In this document: positions 16,088 through 28,706 of the stretch, piece by piece
Numbering within the stretch: position 1 is the stretch's first letter
Layout of the letters: every line of letters starts with the position of its first letter
Source: Candidatus Binataceae bacterium
Lineage (GTDB): Bacteria > Desulfobacterota > Binatia > Binatales > Binataceae
Reading direction: 5' to 3'
DNA: 48,362 nucleotides
NCBI GenBank assembly: GCA_035294265.1
Contig: DATGLK010000065.1
Span: 1 to 48,362, forward strand
Notes under the pieces: generated by a model
Databases searched by the model: none
Told to the model about the DNA's origin: nothing
The model's input: the letters and a program-made list of their open reading frames with translations, nothing else
Translations under genes and position numbers: made by a program

Positions 16088-16349
16088 GCCGGGCGGCGCG
16101 ATCCAGCCCTGGGGCATTAGGTTGGCGCGCCGGCGAATCCCGATGCGGAAGCAGCTACGTCATCTCGTCAAAATCGCGATCCTGGATAACTAGCCCGGGA
16201 CCGCTGAAACGGCCTGTCTGGATGGAACGGCGCGTTCTGGCGCAATTAGCGCGCGCGGCTTTCGTGGGCTATAGCTAACCGGCGAAAAATCCGAACCTTT
16301 TAGCGGACGGTGGGCCTATAGACGCCTTGAGCGGCCAAAAAGGAAATTT

Positions 16350-16397
16350 CGACTTAAAGATTTTTTATATATATGAACGTATGCTATAAAATGCATC
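16350..16397 (+). promoter_or_regulatory. AT-rich leader of the thaumatin-like gene
   Basis: The 48 bases before the ATG at 16398 are strikingly AT-rich for this genome and include TTTTTTATATATAT (16361-16374) and TATAAA (16385-16390). Either could be a -10 element. No Shine-Dalgarno sequence is present, so a leaderless or very short-leader transcript is possible. The rest of the gap from 16088 to 16349 shows nothing I can name. Confidence 0.3.
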
Positions 16398-18221
16398 ATG
16401 AAGCATTTTGACCGTCCTGGTCTGTTGCGGTTTGCGTTCGCTTTCACCGCTCTGGTAACTGCAGCTTGCAATAGCTCAAGTTCCGGGAAATCGCCCACTC
16501 CCACGCCCACCATCACCTCAAGCTCCACGGCGACGGCGACCCCTACGGCGAGCGCAACCGCGACTGCGACTCGCACCGGCACCGCGACGGCGACTTCAAC
16601 CACGACCACCACCGCCACCACCACGGCAACTGCGACCGCGACGGCGAGCGCAACTTCCACCGCCACCGCGACCTCGACGGCAACCCCCACGGCCTCCGCG
16701 AGCGCGACGCCTTCGCCGACGCCCGCCTGCGCAACCGGCACGGTTCCCTATACCTTCGTCAACAGCAATTCATACCCGGTGTGGCTGGCGGAGTTTTACC
16801 AGGGCTCGGGTAGTGTCGCGAGTAACGTAATCGTGCCGTCGGGCAACAATTGGGAGTTGGCGGCCAGCCAGTCGGTTGCGCTGTGCATGCCCACCGGCTG
16901 GAGCGGGCGATTCTGGGCGCGGACCGAGTGCGATTTCGACTCCCTGTTCCAGAACGATCCAGGATTCGGTACGTCGTGCACCTCCAACAGCGACTGCGCG
17001 AACTTCCCGGGCACTTCCTGCTTCGGCGGCAAATGCATGCTCAACTGTACGTCCGGTGCGCAGGGGAACACTTTTTGTCAAGGTACGGGGGGGCTCAACA
17101 ACCCCAATGCGATTTGCGTGTCCGAAGCGGGGCAATCATTCTGTGCCTATCCCTCGGGGACCGTATGCAAGACCGGCGATTGCGGTTTCGGACTGTATCA
17201 GTGTCAGGGACAATGGAACGGTTCGCCATACGGCGTAACGGGCGATGCGCCGGCGTCGTTGTTCGAAGCAACCATTGTAAGTAATAGCTCGGTAAACTTC
17301 GACGTAAGCCTGGTTTCCGGTTATAACACCGCGATCAAGGCGGTGCCGTCGGCGGCAAGTTGTTACGCTCCCCAATGTAATTCCGATCTGAATTCGGCTT
17401 GCCCAACCAATCTGCAGGTGACCGAGGCACCCTCGGCCAGGCCCGGGCCGATTCCATGCGGGAGCGGTACCTTCTGTCAAAGCGGCGCCTGCGTAAACAA
17501 TCAGTGCGTTATCGGTTGCAACGATCCGGGCGATCAGTGCGCCGCTTCCAATCCTCCGGCAGGGCTGCAGTGCAACACCGTCGTACCCAGCGGGGATGGG
17601 TCCACTTATTTCGACATGTACGAGGCGGCCAACAAGAGCGGTAAAGTCTCTGGCCCCATCGGCGCCGCGATGTCGTCGGGGAACCAGGGCACGCCGACCT
17701 GCTGGAGCGATGCGGATTGCCTGCCCACCGAATCCTGCCAAACGACCTTGATTTCCGGTTTCCCCTCGGGCCTGGGAATCTGCGCTTCAAACTCCGCGCC
17801 GGCTTTCCAACCGCAACCCAATTGCGACGCCAATCACGTCGGCGATCCCTGCGGTGGCTACTTCAACGCCGGATATCCCAATGCCCAGGATTATGTCTGC
17901 AAGCAAGTGACCTATAACTCGGTCGCCAACTACGTGTGCGTGCCGCAATTCGAACCGCCTGTCAACGGACTCGGCACAGCCCAGACCCCCACTGGAGGTG
18001 GCACCACCCTATATACGGGCACAGCTTGTCCGATTAATCCCGAATGGCTGAGTGCGGCCACCACCGCCGGCAATGGCACGCCTTGGTACGAGGACTTCGC
18101 CAGCGCATGTCCCCATCAATACGGCTGGACCTACGACGACCATGCCGGAGACATTGGTTGCACGCCGGGTGGCAGCACACCAACCAGCATGACGGTCACG
18201 TTCGGTCCCCCAACCCCCTGA
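16398..18221 (+). CDS. Thaumatin-like domain lipoprotein with Thr/Ala-rich stalk and cysteine-rich inserts
   Basis: A 607-residue secreted protein. Residues 1-24 are a signal peptide ending in LVTAAC, a probable though imperfect lipobox. Residues 32-110 form a Thr/Ser/Ala/Pro stalk. The rest matches the thaumatin fold: VPYTFVNSNSYPVWLAEF, GWSGRFWARTECDFD, the hallmark KTGDCGFGLYQC (residues 258-269), APASLFEATI, FDVSLVSGYN, and the ending CPHQYGWTYDD with MTVTFGP. Several C-x-S-D-C type modules are inserted (about residues 194-217, 355-375 and 437-465). Plant thaumatins are antifungal or glucan-binding; a role at the cell surface against or on polysaccharides is only an inference. The gene lies in the island. 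An intrinsic-terminator-like hairpin follows 15 bases after its stop. Confidence 0.78.
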   Translation: MKHFDRPGLLRFAFAFTALVTAACNSSSSGKSPTPTPTITSSSTATATPTASATATATRTGTATATSTTTTTATTTATATATASATSTATATSTATPTASASATPSPTPACATGTVPYTFVNSNSYPVWLAEFYQGSGSVASNVIVPSGNNWELAASQSVALCMPTGWSGRFWARTECDFDSLFQNDPGFGTSCTSNSDCANFPGTSCFGGKCMLNCTSGAQGNTFCQGTGGLNNPNAICVSEAGQSFCAYPSGTVCKTGDCGFGLYQCQGQWNGSPYGVTGDAPASLFEATIVSNSSVNFDVSLVSGYNTAIKAVPSAASCYAPQCNSDLNSACPTNLQVTEAPSARPGPIPCGSGTFCQSGACVNNQCVIGCNDPGDQCAASNPPAGLQCNTVVPSGDGSTYFDMYEAANKSGKVSGPIGAAMSSGNQGTPTCWSDADCLPTESCQTTLISGFPSGLGICASNSAPAFQPQPNCDANHVGDPCGGYFNAGYPNAQDYVCKQVTYNSVANYVCVPQFEPPVNGLGTAQTPTGGGTTLYTGTACPINPEWLSAATTAGNGTPWYEDFASACPHQYGWTYDDHAGDIGCTPGGSTPTSMTVTFGPPTP

Positions 18222-18236
18222 CAGAATGCCGACTTG

Positions 18237-18267
18237 GCAGGCTGCGGAAAAAGTCTCCGCAGCCTGC
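18237..18267 (+). terminator. 12-bp hairpin terminator after the thaumatin-like gene
   Basis: GCAGGCTGCGGA (18237-18248) pairs perfectly with TCCGCAGCCTGC (18256-18267) around AAAAGTC. A pyrimidine stretch (TCCCCTTCTCTTATCT) follows instead of a pure T-run, so termination strength is uncertain. It also lies at the 3' edge of the hsdS remnant on the other strand and may act in both directions, or be a repeat element. Confidence 0.55.
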
Positions 18268-18281
18268 TCCCCTTCTCTTAT

Positions 18282-18600
18282 CTCCCCCTCAATGTCCTCG
18301 TGCGGCCTGACAGTCGCCACGTGCTGGTTGACTCGGGCCGACAAGATGTCGTCGGGAACCTGACAGATCCGTGGCACAGAGTCTTCCGTGATGTTGAGAA
18401 GACATCGCCGGTTCTTACCTCTACGTTCTGCAGTTCCTCGCCGCGGGCGTCGTCGACGAAAGCTAATCCCCTCGCGCGAAAGCCATCGTTGTAGATGTTC
18501 TGGCTCATGATAAGCGAGATCCCTTGCGATACATATACATCGGCACCGCCACGAGGCGTGGCCTCGCTGCCGATCTCCTCGCATGCATCGCCCAGCTGTT
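18282..18600 (-). pseudogene. Remnant of a type I restriction specificity gene (hsdS) with a frameshift
   Basis: Reading down from 18598, the frame gives QLGDACEEIGSEATPRGG, then SLIMSQNIYNDGF and ELQNVEVRTGDV. A one-base deletion near 18400 moves the match to the next frame, which gives LLNITEDSVPRICQVPDDIL and ARVNQHVATVRP. Together they spell one half of an HsdS target-recognition domain, in which GDVLLNITGDS and ARVNQHVAIIRP are standard. Both ends are missing, and the product would be about 105 residues even if repaired. It differs from the intact hsdS at 23651-24991, so it is likely the remains of an earlier system in the same place. Confidence 0.75.
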
Positions 18601-18708
18601 CGCCTTGAACTCCTCGCCAGCAAGCGCGACGTTCCGTGTCAGTCGCTGCTCAACATGTTTGTGGCCGACCGGCTCGCTGCGGAGCTTCAGAAGTTGGAAA
18701 CCAATTAA
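18583..18708 (+). pseudogene. Truncated ribbon-helix-helix type antitoxin fragment
   Basis: A 41-codon frame from ATG 18583 to TAA 18706-18708 contains LLASKRDVPCQSLLNMFVAD and RLAAELQKLE. This resembles the C-terminal half of CopG/BrnA-like antitoxins, where KRDVPYQSLLKMFLAERL is typical. The N-terminal DNA-binding strand is missing: the similarity begins near 18605, where the hsdS remnant on the opposite strand begins. A toxin gene is not visible next to it. It is probably debris from a toxin-antitoxin locus, though a very small functional peptide cannot be excluded. Confidence 0.5.
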
Positions 18709-18759
18709 TCGTTCAAGCGGAAGGCTGGCGAACGCAAGCGCCCACTGGCGAGTTAACAG

Positions 18760-21831
<3,072 letters not shown>

Positions 21832-21841
21832 GCTTCATCCA

Positions 21842-22444
21842 TCATTGCGCGAGCCCACATTGCTTAAGGCGCTCCTGAGCGCGTTTGGTTAAGTTCTCAA
21901 GCTCGCTCTCGAACTCCCGCTGTTCGGCACGACGAAGGAGCTTCCCATGAATCCATTTGTGCGAGTCTCGAGCGCGTTCGATCGCTGTTGTGAATTTGCG
22001 CGTTGCAGTAGCAAACGCGCCGGTCAACGAATCGAAAACGGCGGCATCCTCGGCGATTGAGTAAAAGTACGTCGAAGCATACGAATATGCCTCCCTGCAT
22101 GCTTTCAGAGTCGTCCAATCAAATCGATCGGCCAGCAGCGGGAGTTGCTCTGACCACGTGCGGTCGCTGTAATCTTTGAGGAACAGCTTCTCCATCTTTG
22201 AGAGGTTCGGTGACGACGAAGCCACGCTCGGCGGCGCGTGGCGAGCGTTGGAGCATCGCTCTGCCGTTTCTGACACTTTCAAGGCGACTGTCGCGTTGCG
22301 CATCATCTCGACCAAAAGTGCGCGCACAGCGGCTGTTCTTTCCTTGACGTGCTGGCGCCACTGCGCGAACAAGACTGCTCCCGCGCTGAGGGCCGCGCCA
22401 ACGAAAGCGCCGATCAGGCCATCTAGGAGATGGCTTGATGTCAC
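21842..22444 (-). CDS. Membrane-anchored helical protein of unknown function in the restriction operon
   Basis: I do not recognise a family. The 200-residue product has one N-terminal membrane segment ([20 protein letters not shown]), followed by a charged helical region with coiled-coil character ([20 protein letters not shown] at the end). This topology suggests a cytoplasmic helical domain tethered to the membrane. The GTG start at 22444 overlaps the stop of the preceding gene by four bases (GTGA), and hsdR starts 10 bases after its stop, so it is translated as part of the restriction operon. Single-anchor proteins of this shape occur as effectors in defence loci, but nothing in the sequence proves that here. 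Confidence 0.7.
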   Translation of the reverse strand: MTSSHLLDGLIGAFVGAALSAGAVLFAQWRQHVKERTAAVRALLVEMMRNATVALKVSETAERCSNARHAPPSVASSSPNLSKMEKLFLKDYSDRTWSEQLPLLADRFDWTTLKACREAYSYASTYFYSIAEDAAVFDSLTGAFATATRKFTTAIERARDSHKWIHGKLLRRAEQREFESELENLTKRAQERLKQCGLAQ

Positions 22445-23205
22445 GCGGCCAACTCCTCACGAACGTCTTCACGATGGCTCCACGGCACCGGGTTGACCTC
22501 ATAGTTGCGCAACGCCTCGAAAACCTCGGCGGGTATCGGATGCTCAGAGTCGTTGAGCAGCGCATAGGCTCGCGATGCCGGCGGCCGCACCTCGCGCGTG
22601 TCATGCCACGCAAACGCAAGCGCAACGGCCGTGTCGCGGCGCGGGCGGCTGACCGCCTGAACAATTCGCTCTGGCTGGCTAGGCGACTTGGGAATCGCAA
22701 AATCGAACAGATGGTCGTAGCCGCTCTTGCCGGTGAATTTGACGTTCGGGATGTAGCGAATCTGCTGGGCTTCAAGCCACGCCACCACGTCCTCGTAGAA
22801 CAGGCTCTTCACGAGTGGCGATGCGACGTAAAACAGATCGTTCACCGCGAGCATCGCCTGAACGAGATTATGCTTGCGCAGTGGAAAGTGGTCGGGCGGG
22901 GCGTGAACCTCAAGGTTGTCATTGTTGAGCCTCACGCCGAAACCGTTCAGCGTTGTTCGAAGCAGGTCCTGCCGGCGGGGGCTGTCGAGGTTGCAGCCGG
23001 ACAGGCGCAGGTCCTCAATCGTCTCGCCGCCATCGGTCAGCAGGTAGGCTCCATTCTCGCGCTTCGCGTAGATCTGCAGGTAGTCGTTGTGCCGGTCGAG
23101 ATACGGGGTCGTGATCTCGACCCAATCCTTCACCTGGCGCAGGGCGGTCTTATCCTTCAGCCACGCGATGTATTGATCGACCAGATGCTGGATTTCGTCC
23201 GTCAT
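22441..23205 (-). CDS. DUF1828/DUF1829 domain protein
   Basis: A 254-residue protein. The N-terminal part ([20 protein letters not shown], then [17 protein letters not shown] and [12 protein letters not shown]) matches DUF1828; the rest ([49 protein letters not shown]) matches DUF1829. The molecular function of the family is not established as far as I know. The start is the ATG at 23205, in an ATGA overlap with the DUF6978-like gene. An open frame upstream to 23328 overlaps that gene and is ignored. The two genes appear to be a coupled pair inside the type I restriction operon, suggesting an accessory, possibly antiphage, role. Confidence 0.8.
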   Translation of the reverse strand: MTDEIQHLVDQYIAWLKDKTALRQVKDWVEITTPYLDRHNDYLQIYAKRENGAYLLTDGGETIEDLRLSGCNLDSPRRQDLLRTTLNGFGVRLNNDNLEVHAPPDHFPLRKHNLVQAMLAVNDLFYVASPLVKSLFYEDVVAWLEAQQIRYIPNVKFTGKSGYDHLFDFAIPKSPSQPERIVQAVSRPRRDTAVALAFAWHDTREVRPPASRAYALLNDSEHPIPAEVFEALRNYEVNPVPWSHREDVREELAA

Positions 23206-23651
23206 GCAAACAGCCCCCGGCTGAAAGTCGGCTGCTCGACAATGTTGCAGAACTGCATGAAATCGTGAAGGGTCAGCCACGCATCCAGGACATTCGGGAA
23301 ACGGTCCGCCGATAACGGATAGGCCCACTTGTCGCCGAAGCCTTCCCTGTAGATGTGTAGGTGTGGCGACGCGACCTCCTCGCCGTCAGGATTGCGATGA
23401 GGTTTTCCACCGAAGTCAAGCCGAACCAGCACGACGACGTGGCGCGCTCGGTTCTGGTAGGTTCCCTTAAGCAGGTCGATTCGCGCCCGATGCACGTCCA
23501 GAAGGAAATCCTCGCGGCCGTCGATCGATTCAAGCGGGACCGTCACTGAGCCGCCCAATCCAGGATACTGCCAAATGCGGTCATCAATGCGGCGCTTCCG
23601 CATCGCAATCAACCCATCCGCCTCGCCTTGTGTGAGGATGAGTTCCACCAT
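23202..23651 (-). CDS. DUF6978-like protein
   Basis: A 149-residue protein with the motifs [38 protein letters not shown] and [19 protein letters not shown] associate these with the DUF6978 family, often encoded beside DUF1828/1829 proteins. The many conserved H, R, D and Y residues suggest nucleic-acid contact or catalysis, but no activity is known to me. The ATG at 23651 overlaps the hsdS stop by one base (TGATG), and the stop overlaps the next gene by four bases. Both overlaps indicate translational coupling. Confidence 0.7.
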   Translation of the reverse strand: MVELILTQGEADGLIAMRKRRIDDRIWQYPGLGGSVTVPLESIDGREDFLLDVHRARIDLLKGTYQNRARHVVVLVRLDFGGKPHRNPDGEEVASPHLHIYREGFGDKWAYPLSADRFPNVLDAWLTLHDFMQFCNIVEQPTFSRGLFA

Positions 23652-24991
23652 CAGACGGCCTCTTTGACCAGTTGTCCAGCCTCCCTCACGCGAAGCTTGC
23701 CTGAGATGAGCTTCGGCAACAGCCTGTCGCGCATTTCCGCAAGTGTGCGCGATTCTTCGTCGTGGTGTTTAATGACGGTCATGATTGGCTGTACGAGGCG
23801 GCCAAACGATTCAGCAATGGGTGCCAGGGGTACGACCACAAGATAGCTGTCGAAACATGAGACCGGCACGCGCTGGCGCCCGGACGTCCCGCTCATGTTC
23901 GCGATTGCATGCGCTCGGAAATCGTAGCTTCTCGCGAGAAAGTAGCTAAACTCCAACGGCAGCGGGGGCTTGCTCCTGAGGACAATATATTCCGTGGAAC
24001 CCCAGCCAACCTGACCATCCTCCAAAAAATCAACAAACGCCGTCTTGCCGTTTTCCAGACAGGGCGTGATGCGGGCAACGAGCGTATCGCCGTTTATGAA
24101 CTTCATTCCGGAGGTGAAGGCGCGATCGACCCGTCCGAGTGGGCGAGGCGAGTTCGTAGGCATATTCGCCATGTCGAGGTAGGGCGACACTGCGCCCGCA
24201 GACAACGAACGCGGCGGATTAATCTCGAAAGCATCGCTTAGCCGGGTCGTGCCCCAGTCCTTCGGAATCCCGCCCAGTTCCGAGTCCTCGAAGGAGTCGG
24301 GGAAGAGGTCGTAGAGGTCGGCGGGGAGGCCGGGGAGCGATTGGCCGCGGCGCCATCGGCCGTCGATCTTGGCGCGGACCGGCTCGAAATCGACGAACCA
24401 CGACTTGAAGATCGCGCGCGCCATCGCCTCCAGCGTCTCGTTCATCCGCCGGTTCAGCTCGATCTTGTCATCCAGCCCGCCGAGTATCTCCGTGACTGCG
24501 CATTGCTCCGATTTTGTGGGCAACGGGATTTCGAGGTTCTTTAGCCGGTCTGTGGGCAGGGTTCCAGTGCCGTGTCCGGCTTCTTGGACCATCGAAAGCA
24601 ATTGTGGCTTTGCTGCAAGCAGCGCATATGTAAGGTAGCGGGGCTCGATAACGCGCTTGGGAACGATGGCCTTAACGTCTTGGTTGAAGGCCACTTCGCG
24701 ACTGAGCGAGCAGATGGGAATGTCGTCCAGCAACGTCATTCCGCGAACTAAGATCAGGGTGGCGTTGGCGGGCGCAAGTTTTGACCCATTTGCAAGACCG
24801 GAAGTGGTAATGTGGTCCTCCGCGTCAACAAGGCGGCGCTGCTTCATATCTTTGGCTGAGACCCAAGGAATGTCCCCGCTCCAGTAGTCCGAGCGGGCCT
24901 TCGACGGTGTCCCGCCCGATAACATTTCCGTCACCTCTCCGAGTCTGATCCAAGCGATCGCAGCAGGCCGGCTCTGACCGTCAGCCTTCAT
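23651..24991 (-). CDS. hsdS: Type I restriction enzyme specificity subunit HsdS
   Basis: A 446-residue protein with two target-recognition domains, each followed by a conserved helix. The first has RLGEVTEMLSGGTPSKARSD and IPWVSAKDMK, then the spacer helix ILGGLDDKIELNRRMNETLE with MARAIFKSWFVDFEPVRAK. The second begins near residue 245 (GGIPKDWGTTRLSDAFEINP) and ends in RDRLLPKLISGKLRVREA. These domains choose the two halves of a bipartite DNA site for both methylation and cutting. It is intact, unlike the remnant at 18282-18600. The ATG at 24991 overlaps the stop of the YgiT-type gene (ATGA). Confidence 0.94.
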   Translation of the reverse strand: MKADGQSRPAAIAWIRLGEVTEMLSGGTPSKARSDYWSGDIPWVSAKDMKQRRLVDAEDHITTSGLANGSKLAPANATLILVRGMTLLDDIPICSLSREVAFNQDVKAIVPKRVIEPRYLTYALLAAKPQLLSMVQEAGHGTGTLPTDRLKNLEIPLPTKSEQCAVTEILGGLDDKIELNRRMNETLEAMARAIFKSWFVDFEPVRAKIDGRWRRGQSLPGLPADLYDLFPDSFEDSELGGIPKDWGTTRLSDAFEINPPRSLSAGAVSPYLDMANMPTNSPRPLGRVDRAFTSGMKFINGDTLVARITPCLENGKTAFVDFLEDGQVGWGSTEYIVLRSKPPLPLEFSYFLARSYDFRAHAIANMSGTSGRQRVPVSCFDSYLVVVPLAPIAESFGRLVQPIMTVIKHHDEESRTLAEMRDRLLPKLISGKLRVREAGQLVKEAV

Positions 24992-25212
24992 GCTGCATAC
25001 CGCAGAATCTCGACTTCCGCGTGCCGATCAGCCGCTTCCTGCGCTTTCGCATACACTTTCGCCGCGACCGCATCATCGAGATAGTATTCGCCGCAGTTCT
25101 GGCAGACATCCGCCGGCGTGCCCTTGACCAGCACGGTCGTTTCTCCGCGAGCCAGCGTCACCGTGACGACTCCCGGCCGGGTCTCACCGGTCTTGCAGAT
25201 TACGCACTTCAT
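24988..25212 (-). CDS. YgiT-type zinc-finger protein (antitoxin-like)
   Basis: A 74-residue protein with a zinc-binding motif: C3-x2-C6 (MKCVICK) and C37-x2-C40 (DVCQNCGEYY), followed by a helix rich in Ala and acidic residues. This is the N-terminal zinc-finger type of MqsA/YgiT antitoxins, without the C-terminal helix-turn-helix, so it could not bind an operator in the MqsA way. The ATG at 25212 overlaps the stop of the DUF4258 gene (TGATG). This pairing with a DUF4258 protein is known in many genomes and suggests a toxin-antitoxin-like module. An upstream frame to 25284 is not used. Confidence 0.8.
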   Translation of the reverse strand: MKCVICKTGETRPGVVTVTLARGETTVLVKGTPADVCQNCGEYYLDDAVAAKVYAKAQEAADRHAEVEILRYAA

Positions 25213-25485
25213 CAGCTTCTCCGCGTTTTGAAATCCTCGCTCCAAAGGCTCGGGTCGGGACGATAGACCGTCACCACGAAACAAATTCCGCTCGCCGGGT
25301 CGCGCGCCACGACCAGGTGAAGCGGCTCGCCGCGCTCGAAGCCCAGGATGAGCACGCTTGGGTACGGCTGATCGTCAGGATACGACGCGATTATCTCCCC
25401 CTCCCTTATAATCCGTATCACGGCTTCAGGCGCGACCGAGCGCTCGAACATCCGCTCGAAGGCGTGGCGCGTAAAGCGGACGGCG

Positions 25486-25496
<11 letters not shown>
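25212..25496 (-). CDS. DUF4258 protein (toxin-like partner of the zinc-finger protein)
   Basis: A 94-residue protein with the DUF4258 pattern: [55 protein letters not shown] and YRPDPSLW. The conserved TRHAxERM helix with histidine and arginine, and the late VVTVYRP strand, resemble small RNase-like toxins of the RelE/HigB shape; toxicity here is an inference. Its start (ATG 25496) lies 11 bases inside hsdM, so its expression is tied to that gene. The zinc-finger gene overlaps its stop by one base. Confidence 0.8.
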
Positions 25497-27060
<1,564 letters not shown>

Positions 27061-27062
27061 GC

Positions 27063-27497
27063 TCAGCTCTCCGCCTCTGTTGGCGCGCCACGGTGGCGGG
27101 TGTGGTCGTCGTCGGCGCTCGCGACGGCGGCGCTAAGGAATTCGTGAATCGTCACGATCCTGTTTCCTGCCTCGCGACGAGGGTAGGTGTCGCCGACCGC
27201 GTCCGGCGTCGGTTTCACCACGAGGGCGGGAACCTGCACGCCGAACCAGCACGCGGAGTGGCGATTCGTTCCGAACACTCTTTTGACTTCGTACTTCTTG
27301 TAGATGGCCGGAATGGTGGCTCGGGTATATTCCTCGAAGCGCTGCTCGGCGCTGAGCTTCAGGGAATCGATGCGCCGCACCCGAGCGCCGCGAAGCTCGA
27401 GACGCTCAAGGAGCGCCGGTACAGCGTCAAGCGCTCGATTCCGGTCGTCATCGAAAAGAATCGCGGAGTTCGACGGGAAATAAAACGTTAACTCCAT
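27063..27497 (-). CDS. Unknown protein leading the restriction operon
   Basis: I do not recognise a family. The 144-residue product starts [20 protein letters not shown], has an alternating strand and helix pattern, and contains [18 protein letters not shown] and VPALVVKP, with an acidic end near the C-terminus. There is no signal peptide or membrane segment, so it is probably cytoplasmic. Its stop is two bases before the hsdM start, so it is the first gene of the operon. No Shine-Dalgarno sequence is seen upstream. The start is 41 bases from the end of the third rsfS copy, so the operon promoter must be in that small space or inside the repeat itself. Confidence 0.7.
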   Translation of the reverse strand: MELTFYFPSNSAILFDDDRNRALDAVPALLERLELRGARVRRIDSLKLSAEQRFEEYTRATIPAIYKKYEVKRVFGTNRHSACWFGVQVPALVVKPTPDAVGDTYPRREAGNRIVTIHEFLSAAVASADDDHTRHRGAPTEAES

Positions 27498-27537
27498 GTG
27501 GCATGCGATAGCACACGCTCAGACCCGGCGTACAGGG

Positions 27538-27688
27538 GGTAATGGATTACGACGAGGTGGTAGTCCACCTTTCCTATGCGCCGGTGCGCGACCTCTACCG
27601 CTTGGAGACCAGCTGGACTGAGGCCCGGCAGGCGCCGCTGCCCGAGCCGTTCTCCGCGCTGGCCTGCCAGCTCCGCCTCTCGGCCTGA
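27538..27688 (+). repeat. Third, longest copy of the rsfS 3' end
   Basis: From about 27538 to the stop TGA at 27686-27688, 50 codons align with the rsfS end with no gap. The reading VMDYDEVVVHLSYAPVRDLY and EPFSALACQLRLSA clearly matches RsfS, at 38 of 49 identical residues. Upstream the similarity ends abruptly. It has no start codon in a sensible position, so it is not a gene but a leftover gene end. It marks the right boundary of the island. The 229 bases after it, up to the next gene, contain only a 7-bp inverted repeat (27832-27838 with 27848-27854) that I can point to. Confidence 0.8.
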
Positions 27689-27917
27689 GCCGCATTTGCT
27701 GGTTCGCCGCCCAGGGCAGCATCTGGCTCGGACGGAGGCGGGATTTTACGCAGACCGGTTGTGACAGGGCGCCGTGGTCGCCGTGCGCTCGACCACAAGC
27801 AACGTTTTGACTGCCTGAGAGCGCCAAAGATTTGCCGGGTGAGCGTGCCGGCAATGTCTTACAGACCTTTAGTACTGATTCGGGCTTAGACTGCGAGCGC
27901 GAAAGGATCAGGTTCGA

Positions 27918-28706
27918 ATGAATTGGTCGGCCATCCAAAACAGTTCACCGTTGGGCCGAATCCTGCGGACAGCGCTTCGGTGCATTCCGCCGGCGACGGT
28001 CATGAAGATCCGGCGCGGTCCGGCCAGGGGTTGCAGGTGGGTTTGCGGCAGTTCGGAGCACGGTTGTTGGCTGGGCACTTATGAGTTGGTTAAGCAGCGG
28101 GCGCTTGGCACTTTCATCCAATCCGGCTGGAACGTTTATGATATCGGCGCGCATGTCGGCTTCTACTCGCTGCTTTTCTCTAAGCTGGTGGGGCCGGCGG
28201 GCGCGGTTTGGGCCTTCGAGCCGTGTGCGGCCAACGTCGTACATCTGGCCGACCATCTGAGGCTCAACGAAATTCGCAATGTCACTGTCATCCAGGCCGC
28301 GGTAGGGGCCGGCGGCGGTTTGACCGGATTTACCACCCGGGCCCCGAGCAGCTCCCAAAACCGAGTCGATCCAACCTGCCGGGAGTTGCTCCTGCCGCAG
28401 GTCGCTTTGGACCAGCTTGAACTGCCGGCTCCCAACCTCATCAAAATGGACGTGGAAGGGGCCGAGTCCCAAGTGCTTCAGGGCGCGTCACGGCTACTGG
28501 CGTCAAGTCGGCCAATCATATTTATCGCGCTGCATAGCGAAGGGGAGCGCCAGAATTGCGCCGCGCTTCTGCGGCGCGCGTGTTACAAGCTTTACGACTT
28601 GTTCGGAAGCCAGAGCGATTGGATTCAGAGCGATGAGATCTACGCCGTGCCCGAAGAGATCGCGCTTGCGAGTCTGCCCCAGGAGTGCGACGGAGTCAGC
28701 GGATAG
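27918..28706 (+). CDS. FkbM-family SAM-dependent methyltransferase
   Basis: A 262-residue protein. SAM-binding motif I is VYDIGAHVGFYSLLFSKLVG, the acidic end of strand two is FEPCAANV, and the FkbM signature is LIKMDVEGAESQVLQGA. Such enzymes add methyl groups to hydroxyls on sugars or natural products; substrate is unknown. The ATG at 27918 is preceded by AAGGATCAGG. It begins the conserved flank to the right of the island. It is convergent with the lipoprotein peptidase gene, and the two stop codons overlap by 11 bases. Confidence 0.85.
   Translation: MNWSAIQNSSPLGRILRTALRCIPPATVMKIRRGPARGCRWVCGSSEHGCWLGTYELVKQRALGTFIQSGWNVYDIGAHVGFYSLLFSKLVGPAGAVWAFEPCAANVVHLADHLRLNEIRNVTVIQAAVGAGGGLTGFTTRAPSSSQNRVDPTCRELLLPQVALDQLELPAPNLIKMDVEGAESQVLQGASRLLASSRPIIFIALHSEGERQNCAALLRRACYKLYDLFGSQSDWIQSDEIYAVPEEIALASLPQECDGVSG

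Noticed and set aside
16500-16725. Repetitive plus-strand DNA that might suggest a CRISPR array or satellite
   Set aside because: The repeats are short, irregular codons for Thr and Ala within an open frame, with no spacer structure.
16316-16741. Minus-strand frame with long Val-Ala repeats opposite the thaumatin-like gene
   Set aside because: It is the mirror of the Thr/Ala-rich stalk coding region and reflects biased codons, not a protein.
18237-18267. Hairpin after the thaumatin-like gene as an insertion-sequence end
   Set aside because: No transposase or second inverted end is present nearby; a terminator after the gene explains it better.
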